From Rebecca billardiae RCC1528 (Eukaryota > Haptophyta), in contig OZ251224.1 of assembly GCA_965240325.2 (NCBI GenBank), positions 1,550,001 through 1,614,000 on the forward strand: 64,000 nucleotides of DNA. The letters run 5' to 3'. Both the position numbers and the translations under genes were made by a program. Each line of letters starts with the position of its first letter. The first letter of the stretch is position 1. Under the pieces are notes generated by a model. It had not been told where the DNA came from. It saw only the letters and a program-made list of their open reading frames with translations, and searched no databases. Positions 30,715-41,796 of the stretch are shown here, in pieces.

Positions 30715-32470
30715 AGTCACTACAAAAAGTCTCCGCTGGCGGAGCATCCGGGCAAGGGGCCCAGACCCTCCGCAGGCGGAGATTTTTGTGGCCACGAAAA
30801 ATCCCCGCTGGCGGAGCATGGGCGCTCCACGAATGCTCCGCTGGTGGAGCCTCGGCTAGGCCAATGTCATTATTGATGACTGACTTGACTTGAGCTGAGC
30901 TCCGCTGGCGGAGCTTTGGTGGCGGAGCATGTCATATTGGAGTGATGCGTAGCCGTCAACCGTCATCAGAATCCATATGACAGTATCCACACTCAACCTC
31001 CGCTGGCGGAGCTCGCAGACCTATTTGACTTGAACTGAGCTCCGCTGGCGGAGCCTCGGCTGCGCCGAATGTCATTATTAATGACCCACTAGACTAGTGA
31101 ACTGAGCTCCATTGGCGGAGCCTCGGCTGCGCCGAATGTTATTGTTGACGACCCACTTGACTTGAACTGAGCTCCGCTGGCGGAGCTTTGGTGGCGCCGT
31201 ATCAGTGTCATATTGGAGTAATGCGAAGCCGTTAACCGTAATCATCATCATCATCCATATTGGCACGTAACCTCCGCTGGCGGAGCTCGCAGACCTATTG
31301 AACTTGAACTAAGCTCCGCTGGCGGAGCCTCGGCTGCGCCGAATTTCATTATTAATGACCCACTTGACTAGTGGACTGAGCTCCACTGGCGGAGCCTCGG
31401 CTGCGCCGAATGGTATTGTTGACGACCCACTTGACTTGAACTGAGCTCCGCTGGCGGAGCTTTGGTGGCGCCGTATGTCATATTGGAGTAATGCGAAGCC
31501 GTTAATCGTCGTAATCATCATCCATATTGACACGTAACCTCCGCTGGCGAAGCCCACTGGCCTATTCGACTTGAACTGAGCTCCGCTGGCGGAGCCTCGG
31601 CTGCGCCGAATGTCATTATTAATGACCCACTAGACTAGTGAACTGAGCTCCATTGGCGGAGCCTCGGCTGCGCCGAATGTTATTGTTGACGACCCACTTG
31701 ACTTGAACTGAGCTCCGCTGGCGGAGCTTTGGTGGCGCCGTATCAGTGTCATATTGGAGTAATGCGAAGCCGTTAACCGTAATCATCATCATCATCCATA
31801 TTGGCACGTAACCTCCGCTGGCGGAGCTCGCAGACCTATTGAACTTGAACTAAGCTCCGCTGGCGGAGCCTCGGCTGCGCCGAATGTCATTATTGATGAC
31901 CCACTTGACTTGAACTGAGCTCCGCTGGCGGAGCTTTGGTGGCGCCGTACGTCATATTGGAGTAATGCGAAGCCGTTGACCGTAATCATATCATCCATAT
32001 TGACACGTAACCTCCGCTGGCGGAGCTCGCAGATCGACCTATTGGACTTGAACTGAGCTCCACTGGCGGAGCCTCGACTGCGCCGAATGTCATTATTAAT
32101 GACCCACTTGACTTGAATTGACCTCCGCTGGCAGAGCTTTGGTGGCGCCGTATGTCATATTGGAGTAATGCGAATCGTAAATAACCGTAATCATATCCAT
32201 ATTGACACTCAACCTCCGCTGGCCGAGCTCGCTGATCTATTCGACTCGAACTGAGCTCCGCTGGCGGAGCCTCGGCTGCGCCGAATGTCATTATTAATGA
32301 CCCACTTGACTTGAATTGAGCTCCGCTGGCGGAGCTTTGGTGGCGCCGTATGTCATATTGGAGTAATGCGAATCGTAAATAACCGTAATCATATCCATAT
32401 TGACACTCAACCTCCGCTGGCCGAGCTCGCTGATCTATTCGACTCGAACCGAGCTCCGCTGGCGGAGCCT
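30715..32470 (+). repeat. Left outer palindrome array of element 2
   Basis: Dozens of 6-2-6 palindromes CTCCGCTGGCGGAG, often extended to 9-2-9 as GAGCTCCGC-TG-GCGGAGCTC, with regular variants CTCCACTGGCGGAG and CTCCATTGGCGGAG at fixed places in the composite unit. Between them lie fixed spacers, including a 7-1-7 hairpin GTCATTATTAATGAC and GCGCCGTATGTCATATTGG. Confidence 0.9.
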
Positions 32471-33049
32471 CGGCTTGCGGTTTGCTGCAATTGGGGCTGG
32501 GCTCAGCATGGGGCAGCTGTTCTGCACAGCCCAGGCGGGGCGTCACCGCCTGTGGGCCGCCGGTGGGCAGGGCCGACGGCGTCGCAGAGCTCGTGCGTGG
32601 GAGCAGCGCGTTGAGGAAGCGATCAAGGTCGAGAAGGAAGGGGCAAGCAGCAGGGGCTGCCGGTACGGCACGTTTGTACATGCCTCCACACCGGTGCACA
32701 TCACCCTTGCTCACTGCAGTGAACAGTGCTGTCACTCATCTCATCCTCGCTCACCATGCAGTGACGGCCGAGCTGCGGCAAACACTCACCGGCACCGAAC
32801 ACGCATCGGCGGTGCCCGCTGGCGCTGGCATCATGCTGTCCTCTACTTGCTGTCGGACAGCATTAGGAGACGGCACCGCCGCATTTCTGCGAGCGGGCGA
32901 GGTGCTGTCCTCTACTCAGCGAGGCTGAGAGGCTGAGCACGGATCACGGATGGTGAGCCCTGGTATCTCAACGCATCCAGGAGAGCAGTTGGTGCATGAC
33001 TGTGCTCAGACGTGCAGGACCAACCATCCGGTGCTGCTTCAAGCACCCG

Positions 33050-34560
33050 CGCCAACAGCGGCGGCACTCAACTCCACGCTGTTGATGCGGCCGCACGGCT
33101 GCAGGGATGGTACCACGGCGGGCGACGGCGGGCGCAGCAGCTCGCAGCTCAAAGTTGCGCGCCAGTGGGGCCTGGGCGCCGGGCGCACCGAGCGCGGTGA
33201 CGCTGCTCACCTCGCCCAGCGCGCTGGAGCCGCTGTCATCCGACGCTGCTGTGCCCGCGTCCAGCTTGGGCTGCAGCAGCTGCGCTCGACTCCGCGCCGA
33301 GTGCGGCGGCAGCAGCGGGGATGGTGCCACGGCGGGCGGCGGCAGTCGCCGCAGCTGGCAGCTCGGCGGCTCTCGCCTGAGGGGCCTGGACGGTGGACGC
33401 ACCGAGCGCGGTGACGCTGCTCGCCTCGCCCAGCGCGCTGGAGCCGCTGCTACCGGGCGCTGCTGTGCCCGCGTCCAGCTTGGGCTGCAGCAGCTGCGCT
33501 CGACTCCTCGCCGAGTGCGGCGGCAGCAGCAGGGATGGTACCACGGCGGGCGGCGGCTATCACTTTGGCTGGCAGCTCGGCGGCTCTCGCCTGAGGGGCC
33601 TGGACGGTGGACGCACCGAGCGCGGTGACGCTGCTCGCCTCGCCCAGCGCGCTGGAGCCGCTGCCATCCGGTGCTGCGGTGTCCGCGCCCAGCCGGAGCA
33701 GAAAGAGGTGCGCTCGACTCCGCACCCGTGCGGCGGCAGCAGCAGGGATGGTATCAAGGCGGGCGGCGGCAGTCGCTGCAGCTGGCAGCTCGGTGGTGCC
33801 TGCCCGAGGGACCTGGGCGACGGACGCGCCGAGCGAGCTGACGCCCCTCGCCTCCCCTATCACGCTCGAGCCGCTGCCATTTGATGCTGCTGCAGCGTTC
33901 GGGCAGCTGCAGACTCTGCGCTCGACTCCACGCCGCGTGCGGCCGCAGGCAGCAGCAGCAGCGGGCCCGAGGGGCCTGGACCACGGACGCGCCGAGCGCG
34001 GTGACGCCTCTCGCCTCGCTCAGCGCGCTGGAGCCGCTGCCACCGGGCGCTGCTGCGCCCGCGTCCAGCTTGGGCTGCAGCAGGCCGCTCAATCAACTCC
34101 TCGCCGAGTACGGCGGCAGCAGCAGGGACGTTGCCACGGCGGGCGGCGGCTATCACTTCAGCTGGCAGCTCGGTGGTGCCTGCCGGGGCCTGGACGGTGG
34201 ATGCACCGAGCGTGGTGGCGTCGCTCGCCGCGCCCAGCGCGCTGGAGCCGCTGCCATCCGGCGCTGCGGTGTCCGCACCCAGCCGGAGCATCAGGAGGCG
34301 CGCTCGACTCCGCACCCGTGCGGCGGCAGCAGCAGGGATGGTATCACGGCGGGCGGCGGCAGTCGCTGCAGCTGGTAGCTCGGTGGTGCCTGCCCGAGGG
34401 ACCTTGGCGACGGACGCGCCGAGCGAGCTGACGCCCCTCGCCTCCCCTATCGCGCTCGAGCCGCTGCCGTTTGATGCTGCTGCAGCGTTCGGGCAGCTGC
34501 AGACTCTGCGCTCGACTCCACGCCGCGTGCGGCCGCAGGCAGCAGCAGCAGCAGGCTGGT
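33050..34560 (+). repeat. 214-bp tandem array, left arm of element 2
   Basis: GAGCCGCTG.CATC blocks end near 33240, 33454, 33668, 33881, 34044, 34258 and 34471; the spacing is 213-214 bp with one shortened unit of about 163 bp. The monomer shares its order of motifs with the arrays of element 1. Confidence 0.82.
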
Positions 34561-35399
34561 GATTAACAGCTGCTGTCAGATCTCCGTGACTGCTCGGTTG
34601 CTGCGTATGAACCAGGTGGGTGAGCCGCTGAGTCGCAGGGGCCGCATGAATTAACTGGCGACCGCACGCCGGTATAGGCTTAAGACGTACGGCGTACGTC
34701 CGAGTCCCAATCATCATCAGCGCAGGAGTTTTGAGAACGCGGTGACGGGTCACACGCAGCTACTGTTATTATGAGGGCGCTATTCCTTTATCGATAGTAG
34801 TAGTAAGCTACTACGCTGCCGGCCCCGCCCTCAGCACTATATTGACGGCATATGGAGGCGCAGGTCCGCCTGACCGCTATATTGCATCTTCATGATGATG
34901 AGTTGATGACGATGACGATAACGACTCCTCCGATTCCGGAGTCATAAGTGTGACACCGCCACTGGACACGGGCTACTTACGTACTCAGCTCGGATCATTT
35001 GCGCCTGCTACTGGTAGTCGGGCTCCGCGCGGCGGATCATCATCATCAGTCATATCAGCAGTGCTATCTGATGCATAGCCATATCCGCTGCACAGTGATG
35101 TCGTAGTACTGATGGTGCGTGCGCTGAGATCTGGGCCGCGGCACTTCGGCGGCGCGCCTTGCTCGGCCTCACCTACGCCGGGCCATACTTGTTCGCGCGC
35201 CCGGCGCCGGGCTAGCTCAAAGAGCTGACCGCAGCGGCTCCCGCGCCCCGGAAGGCCTGCGGCCCTCACAGGTCATTGGCAGGCAGCAGTGTCCGGGACT
35301 GAAGCCTGCCGGGTTCTCCCCGATTCGAATTCACCGATGTGACCGAGGTACCGCCTGCTGCCGTCAGCCGGCGGAAGAAGTGTCACAACGGCTGCTGCT

Positions 35400-36930
35400 G
35401 GCCAGCATATCGGACGCGTGCATCAGCGTCACCGCATTGGGCGCGTCTGCCGCCCAGGCCCCTCGCGCGCACACAACCGAGCTGATCGCTGCATCCACCA
35501 CCGCGGCCCGCCGTGGCGCCTTCCCTGCTACTGCAGCCGCACTCGGCGCGGAGTCGAGCGCAGCTGCTGCTGCCTAAGCCGGTCACGCCCCTCGGGCGCG
35601 CACCACCGAGATGCCAGCTGCATCGACCGCCACCGCCCGCCGAAGCATCATCCCTCCCACTGGCGCGGAGTCGAGCGCAGCTGCCAGCTGTGACAGCTAG
35701 CTGCCCCGGCGGGGCGCGGAGCCGCGGACAACGCAGCGCCGGATGGCAGCGGCTCCAGCGCGCTGGGCGAGGCGAGCGACGTCGCCGCGCTCGGTGCATC
35801 CACCACCCAAGCCCCTCGGGCAGGCACCACCGAGCTGCCAGCTGAAGTGATAGCCGCCGCCCGCCGTGGCAACGTCCCTGCTGCTGCCGCCGTACTCGGC
35901 GAGGAGTTGATTGAGCGGCCTGCTGCAGCCCAAGCTGGACGCGGGCGCAGCAGCGCCCGGTGGCAGCGGCTCCAGCGCGCTGAGCGAGGCGAGAGGCGTC
36001 ACCGCGCTCGGCGCGTCCGTGGCCCAGGCCCCTCGGGCCCGCTGCTGCTGCTGCCTGCGGCCGCACGCGGCGTGGAGTCGAGCGCAGAGTCTGCAGCTGC
36101 CCGAACGCTGCAGCAGCATCAAATGGCAGCGGCTCGAGCGTGATAGGGGAGGCGAGGGGCGTCAGCTCGCTCGGCGCGTCCGTCACCCAGGTCCCTCGGG
36201 CAGGCACCACCGAGCTGCCAGCTGCAGCGACTGCCGCCGCCCGCCTTGATACCATCCCTGCTGCTGCCGCCGCACGGGTGCGGAGTCGAGCGCACCTCTT
36301 TCTGCTCCGGCTGGGCGCGGACACCGCAGCGCCGGATGGCAGCGGCTCCAGCGCGCTGGGCGAGGCGAGCAGCGTCACCGCGCTCGGTGCATCCACCGTC
36401 CAGGCCCCTCAGGCGAGAGCCGCCGAGCTGCCAGCTGAAGTGATAGCCGCCGCCCGCCGTGGTACCATCCCTGCTGCTGCCGCCGCACTCGGCGAGGAGT
36501 CGAGCGCAGCTGCTGCAGCCCAAGCTGGACGCGGGCACAGAAGCGTCGGATGACAGCGGCTCCAGCGCGCTGGGCGAGGCGAGCAGCGTCACCGCGCTCG
36601 GTGCATCCACCGTCCAGGCCCCTCAGGCGAGAGCCGCCGAGCTGCCAGCTGAAGTGATAGCCGCCGCCCGCCGTGGTACCATCCCCGCTGCTGCCGCCGC
36701 ACTCGGCGAGGAGTCGAGCGCAGCTGCTGCAGCCCAAGCTGGACGCGGGCACAGCAGCGTCGGATGACAGCGGCTCCAGCGTGCTGGGCGAGGTGAGCAG
36801 CGTCACCGCGCTCGGTGCGCCCGGCGCCCAGGCCCCACTGGCGCGCAACTTTGAGCTGCGAGCTGCTGCGCCCGCCGTCGCCCGCCGTGGTGCCATCCCT
36901 GCAGCCGTGCGGCCGCATCAGCAGCGTGGA
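35400..36930 (-). repeat. 214-bp tandem array, right arm of element 2
   Basis: Inverse complement of 33050-34560, including the same shortened unit (GGCCCGCTGCTGCTGCTGCC near 36040). The innermost units (35400-35700) are rearranged relative to the left arm, so the palindrome is imperfect near the centre. Confidence 0.82.
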
Positions 36931-37544
36931 GTTGAGTGCCGCCGCTGTTGGCGCGGGTGCTTGAAGCAGCACCGGATGGTTGGTCCTGCACGTCTGAGCA
37001 CAGTCATGCACCAACTGCTCTCCTGGATGCGTTGAGATACCAGGGCTCACCATCCGTGATCCGTGCTCAGCCTCTCAGCCTCGCTGAGTAGAGGACAGCA
37101 CCTCGCCCGCTCGCAGAAATGCGGCGGTGCCGTCTCCTAATGCTGTCCGACAGCAAGTAGAGGACAGCATGATGCCAGCGCCAGCGGGCACCGCCGATGC
37201 GTGTTCGGTGCCGGTGAGTGTTTGCCGCAGCTCGGCCGTCACTGCATGGTGAGCGAGGATGAGATGAGTGACAGCACTGTTCACTGCAGTGAGCAAGGGT
37301 GATGTGCACCGGTGTGGAGGCATGTACAAACGTACCGTACCGGCAGCCCCTGCTGCTTGCCCCTTCCTTCTCGACCTTGATCGCTTCCTCAACGCGCTGC
37401 TCCCACGCATGAGCTCTGCGACGCCGTCGGCCCTGCCCACCGGCGGCCCACAGGCGGTGACGCCCCGCCTGGGCTGTGCAGAACAGCTGCCCCATGCTGA
37501 GCCCAGCCCCAATTGCAGCAAACCGCAAGCCGAGGCTCCGCCAG

Positions 37545-39688
37545 CGGAGCTCGGTTCGAGTCGAATAGATCAGCGAGCTCGGCCAGCGGAGGTTGAGTGT
37601 CAATATGGATATGATTACGGTTATTTACGATTCGCATTACTCCAATATGACATACGGCGCCACCAAAGCTCCGCCAGCGGAGCTCAATTCAAGTCAAGTG
37701 GGTCATTAATAATGACATTCGGCGCAGCCGAGGCTCCGCCAGCGGAGCTCAGTTCGAGTCGAATAGATCAGCGAGCTCGGCCAGCGGAGGTTGAGTGTCA
37801 ATATGGATATGATTACGGTTATTTACGATTCGCATTACTCCAATATGACATACGGCGCCACCAAAGCTCCGCGCCAGCGGAGCTCAGTTCAAGTCAAGTG
37901 GGTCGTCAACAATAACATTCGGCGCAGCCGAGGCTCCGCCAGTGGAGCTCAGTTCACTAGTCAAGTGGGTCATTAATAATATGACATTCGGCGCAGTCGA
38001 GGCTCCGCCAGCGGAGCTCAGTTCAAGTCAAATAGGTCTGCGAGCTCCGCCAGCGGAGGTTGAGCGTGGATACTGTCATATGGATTCTGATGACGGTTGA
38101 AGGCTACGCATCACTCCGATATGACAATCATACGGTGCCACCAAAGCTCCGCCAGCGGAGCTCAGTTCAAGTCAGGTGGGTCGTCAACAATAACATTCGG
38201 CGCAGCCGAGGCTCCGCCAGTGGAGCTCTGTTCACTAGTCAAGTGGGTCATTATTAATAATGACATTCGGCGCAGCCGAGGCTCCGCCAGCGGAGCTCAG
38301 TTCGAGTCGAATAGGCCAGTGGGCTCCGCCAGCGGAGGTTACGTGTGAATATGGATGATGATTACGGTTAACGGCTTCGCATTACTCCAATATGACATAC
38401 GGCGCCACCAAAGCTCCGCCAGCGGAGCTCAGTTCAAGTCAAGTGGGTCGTCAACAATAACATTCGGCGCAGCCGAGGCTCCGCCAGTGGAGCTCTGTTC
38501 ACTAGTCAAGTGGGTCATTATTAATAATGACATTCGGCGCAGCCGAGGCTCCGCCAGCGGAGCTCAGTTCGAGTCGAATAGGCCAGTGGGCTCCGCCAGC
38601 GGAGGTTACGTGTGAATATGGATGATGATTACGGTTAACGGCTTCGCATTACTCCAATATGACATACGGCGCCACCAAAGCTCCGCGCCAGCGGAGCTCA
38701 GTTCAAGTCAAGTGGGTCGTCAACAATAACATTCGGCGCAGCCGAGGCTCCGCCAGTGGAGCTCTGTTCACTAGTCAAGTGGGTCATTAATAATCACATT
38801 CGGCGCAGCCGAGGCTCCGCCAGCGGAGCTCTGTTCAAGTCGAATAGGCCAATGGGCTCCGCCAGCGGAGGTTAGGTGTGAATATGGATGATGATTACGG
38901 TTAACGGCTTCGCATTACTCCAATATATGACATACGGCGCCACCAATTAGCTCCGCCAGCGGAGCTCAGTTCAAGTCAAGTGGGTCGTCAACAATAACAT
39001 TCGGCGCAGCCGAGGCTCCGCCAGTGGAGCTCAGTCCACTAGCTAAGTGGGTCATTAATAATAATGAAATTCGGCGCAGCCGAGGCTCCGCCAGCGGAGC
39101 TTAGTTCAAGTTCAATAGGTCTGCGAGCTCCGCCAGCGGAAGTTACGTAGTGCCAATATGGATGATGATTACGGTTAACGGCTTCGCATTACTCCAATAT
39201 GACATACGGCGCCACCAAAGCTCCGCCAGCGGAGCTCAGTTCAAGTCAAGTGGGTCGTCAACAATAACATTCGGCGCAGCCGAGGCTCCGCCAGTGGAGC
39301 TCTGTTCACTAGTCAAGTGGGTCATTAATAATGACATTCGGCTCAGTCGAGGCTCCGCCAGCGGAGCTCAGTTCAAGTCAAATAGGTCTGCGAGCTCCGC
39401 CAGCGGAGGTTGAGTGTGGATACTGTCATATGGATTCTGATGACGGTTGACGGCTACGCATCACTCCAATATGACATGCTCCGCCACCAAAGCTCCGCCA
39501 GCGGAGCTCAGCTCAAGTCAAGTCAGTCATCAATAATGACATTGGCCTAGCCGAGGCTCTACCAGCGGAGCATTCGTGGAACGCCCATGCTCCGCCAGCG
39601 GGGATTTTTCGTGGCCACAAAAATCTCCGCCTGCGGAGGGTCTGGGTCTCCCACGATGCTCCGCCAGCGGAGACTTTTTGTAGTGACT
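37545..39688 (-). repeat. Right outer palindrome array of element 2
   Basis: Inverse complement of the left outer array with CTCCGCCAGCGGAG units (loop CA instead of TG). It is about 400 bp longer than the left array because it carries extra copies of the composite unit (compare 38140-38340 with 38400-38610). Confidence 0.88.
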
Positions 39689-39945
39689 GCCCTGCACTCA
39701 CACTGATGCGTACTTTGAATTTAATAGTGATGATATTAATGATATTATGGACGACTACTACAGGCTCCAGAGGGCCGCGCGGCCGCTCTGACAGCTGCTG
39801 CTGCTGGTTACGTTCGAGAGGGTGCGACGTGATGACATCATCACCGCGTGCAGCCGTGCTGCGGACCCATGGCCATGGCAAGGCGTGTGCGTGACTCAAT
39901 ATTTGAGTCAATACATCATGTCGAGCGTGCTGATGAATCTGATGA

Positions 39946-41472
39946 TTAGACCTCCACTTTCGTGTTCTCGTACACGCCAGCCGGCACCTTCTTCTTGCCC
40001 GCCGACGACGCAACAATCGTCACGTCACCAATGATGGTGACGCCGGCCTCGAACTCCACCTCGCCCTGCAGCAGCCGACCGCGGTGGGCCGCGGGGGCGG
40101 GGGGTAATTCGGGGAGGGGGAGGGGGTGAGCGACAACGCTTCGCTCCGCTCGTGGCGTTCCTGCGCCCGGGCGAGCGAGCGGCGCCGCGTGCGGCGCGTG
40201 GCATACCTCGACAACAAGCTTGTTGCACTTGATCAGCGACGGCACTGCGCCAAGCGTGTCCATCGCGTCGACAAACTTGTACCGGCCGTCGAGCTTGATG
40301 TTGGGGGGGATGCCGTTGCGCTCCGGCGCGAGCTCGATGCGGTGATCGGGAGTGAGCACGTACGCGTCGGAGCGCAGCGCAAGCAGGTCGTTGGTCGTCT
40401 TCACCGGCGCGAAGCGCGAGCGCGGGATGCACACCGCGATCGCCCCCTCGAAGCACGAGATGGCCGAGCCCATGGCCGTCTCGAGCTGAAGCACCTTGGC
40501 GCTCGCCTTGTCGCGCGGGTCGACGGTCTTGCCGTTCTTGATGACGGGCAGGGGCAGCGCGCCGCTGTGCTTGTCGAACGCCGCCTTGAGCGCGGGCAGG
40601 TTCACCCACAGGTTGTTCGTGTTGAAGAACTTGTACTTGCCCACGTTCTGGAACTCCTTCTCGTCCTCGTCCGGGCACTGCGCCGACTCGCGCAGCAGCA
40701 GCGAGCCCGTCTTCGCGTCGCGCGCGAGGTGGCCGCCCTTCTTGTCGGCGTCGGTGCGCTCGGCCACCTCCATCATGAACGGCGCGCCGCTCTTCACGAA
40801 GTGCGTGAGCAGCGTGAGGTCCATCGTCGCGCCCAGGTTGTCCGAGTTGGACACGAACATGTACTTGAAGCCCTTGGCGAGCAGCTTGTCGAGCGTGCCG
40901 CTCCCGACCATCGCCGGGTACAGGTCGCCGTGGCCCGGCGGGCAGTACTCGTGCGAGGGGTCCTTGGGCCACGACGCCGGCTTCATATCCGCCGCGTTCA
41001 CCTTCGGCGCCTTGTTCTGCACGAACTCGAGGTCCTCGCCCGTGCCGAGCGCCGGGTACTTGGAGAGGTACGCGAGCGTGTCCGCCGAGGTCGAGAACGA
41101 GTTCATCAGCATGAAGGCGAGGTTCGCCTTGAACTCCTCGCGCATCGAGCCCACCTGCATGGCGATGAGGTCGAGGAAGGTCGCCTCGCCCTTCACGGGC
41201 AGCAGCGACTTGGCCTTATCCAGCCCCATGCCTGTGCCCAGGCCGCCGTTCAGCTTCACCATCACTGTCGACTGCAGCAGCGATGGGTCGGGCTTCACGC
41301 CGATCGACTTGAGGTCGGGCAGGGAGTCGACGGGCGCGATCGACGACTCGGGGATCATTGTGCTCGCACCCGACATCAGCACGCCGAGGTTGTACTTGAA
41401 GGCCGCGATCGCGGAGTCATTGAGACCCTCCGCCTTCATCTTCTTCTCGTACTCAGGCCACAGCTCCTCCAT
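39946..41472 (-). CDS. UGP: UTP-glucose-1-phosphate uridylyltransferase (UDP-glucose pyrophosphorylase)
   Basis: Two exons: 41472-40207 and 40065-39946; the intron 40066-40206 (141 bp, GTATGCC...CTGCAG) is phase 0 and lacks an in-frame stop, so it reads through as a spurious insert if unspliced. Spliced protein 461 aa, close to the usual 470-500. It makes UDP-glucose from UTP and glucose-1-phosphate. Seen: the nucleotide-binding loop MVKLNGGLGTGMGLDKAKS with catalytic Lys, the sugar/UTP site region PPGHGDLYPAMVGSGTLDKL, MFVSNSDNLGATMDLTLL, GKYKFFNTNNLWVNL, LETAMGSAISCFEGA and the C-terminal left-handed beta-helix GVTIIGDVTIV. Start chosen at MEELWPEYEKKM; an open Arg/Ala-rich extension to 41598 could be a presequence but is more likely 5' UTR. 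Divergent from the GH27 gene. Confidence 0.93.
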   Translation of the reverse strand: MEELWPEYEKKMKAEGLNDSAIAAFKYNLGVLMSGASTMIPESSIAPVDSLPDLKSIGVKPDPSLLQSTVMVKLNGGLGTGMGLDKAKSLLPVKGEATFLDLIAMQVGSMREEFKANLAFMLMNSFSTSADTLAYLSKYPALGTGEDLEFVQNKAPKVNAADMKPASWPKDPSHEYCPPGHGDLYPAMVGSGTLDKLLAKGFKYMFVSNSDNLGATMDLTLLTHFVKSGAPFMMEVAERTDADKKGGHLARDAKTGSLLLRESAQCPDEDEKEFQNVGKYKFFNTNNLWVNLPALKAAFDKHSGALPLPVIKNGKTVDPRDKASAKVLQLETAMGSAISCFEGAIAVCIPRSRFAPVKTTNDLLALRSDAYVLTPDHRIELAPERNGIPPNIKLDGRYKFVDAMDTLGAVPSLIKCNKLVVEVCHAPHAAPLARPGAGTPRAERSVVAHPLPLPELPPAPAAHRGRLLQGEVEFEAGVTIIGDVTIVASSAGKKKVPAGVYENTKVEV

Positions 41473-41796
41473 TGCGCTGATTCGTCTGCGACGGAGCGCG
41501 GGGGGCGCAGCGGAGGCGCGCGCGCCGGAGACGTGGGCGCCGGCGCGCGGGCGCGCACGCGTTGCGGCCTCGCCATGCGCGGGCGCGCGCGCGTGCACGC
41601 ACAGATACCCCGAGCGGCGGAGGCGGTAAGATCCGGGCGTAATCTACTTGGCGAGATCTCCAGATCGCGCGGCCGATGCCGCAGCTCAGACTGGGCAACG
41701 ACCGATCCGCACCGCGCGAGCTCGTTCGTGAGCAGGTCTGGAGAAATCACCGGACGAAGTTTCCGAAGCCCGCCCTGCGGCAGGTCCGGACTCGTA

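Larger units (their letters stand above)
30715..39688. mobile_element. Giant foldback element 2 (8,974 bp, non-autonomous)
   Basis: The terminal inverted repeat starts AGTCACTACAAAAAGTCTCC at both ends and stays highly similar for several hundred bases. Each arm has an outer array of palindromic GCTCCGCTGGCGGAGC units in a composite repeat of about 260 bp (30715-32470; 37545-39688), a linker (32470-33050; 36930-37545), and an inner array of the same 214-bp monomer type as element 1 (33050-34560; 35400-36930). The centre (34560-35400) is unpaired. The centre-right junction (35384-35470) is homologous to that of element 1 (25945-26045). CACTACAAAAA recalls the CACTAC ends of En/Spm (CACTA) transposons, whose subterminal regions also hold many short transposase-binding repeats, but the flanking triplets AGT and ACT do not give a clean 3-bp target duplication. 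No transposase ORF is present. Confidence 0.78.

Noticed and set aside
37545-37575. tRNA B-box-like GGTTCGAGTC inside the right arm of element 2, and GGTTCGGGCCC in the 1.3-kb repeats
   Set aside because: No A box at a suitable distance and no cloverleaf can be drawn; the motif arises from palindrome-flanking sequence.
30715-39688. CRISPR-like look of regularly spaced palindromic repeats
   Set aside because: The host is eukaryotic, the spacers are themselves repeated, unit spacing is irregular, the orientation inverts at the centre and no cas gene is present.
40126-41796. N-terminal 557-codon extension of the GH27 gene
   Set aside because: Antisense of UGPase with Arg/His-rich shadow sequence; the Met at 41797 starts a proper signal peptide.
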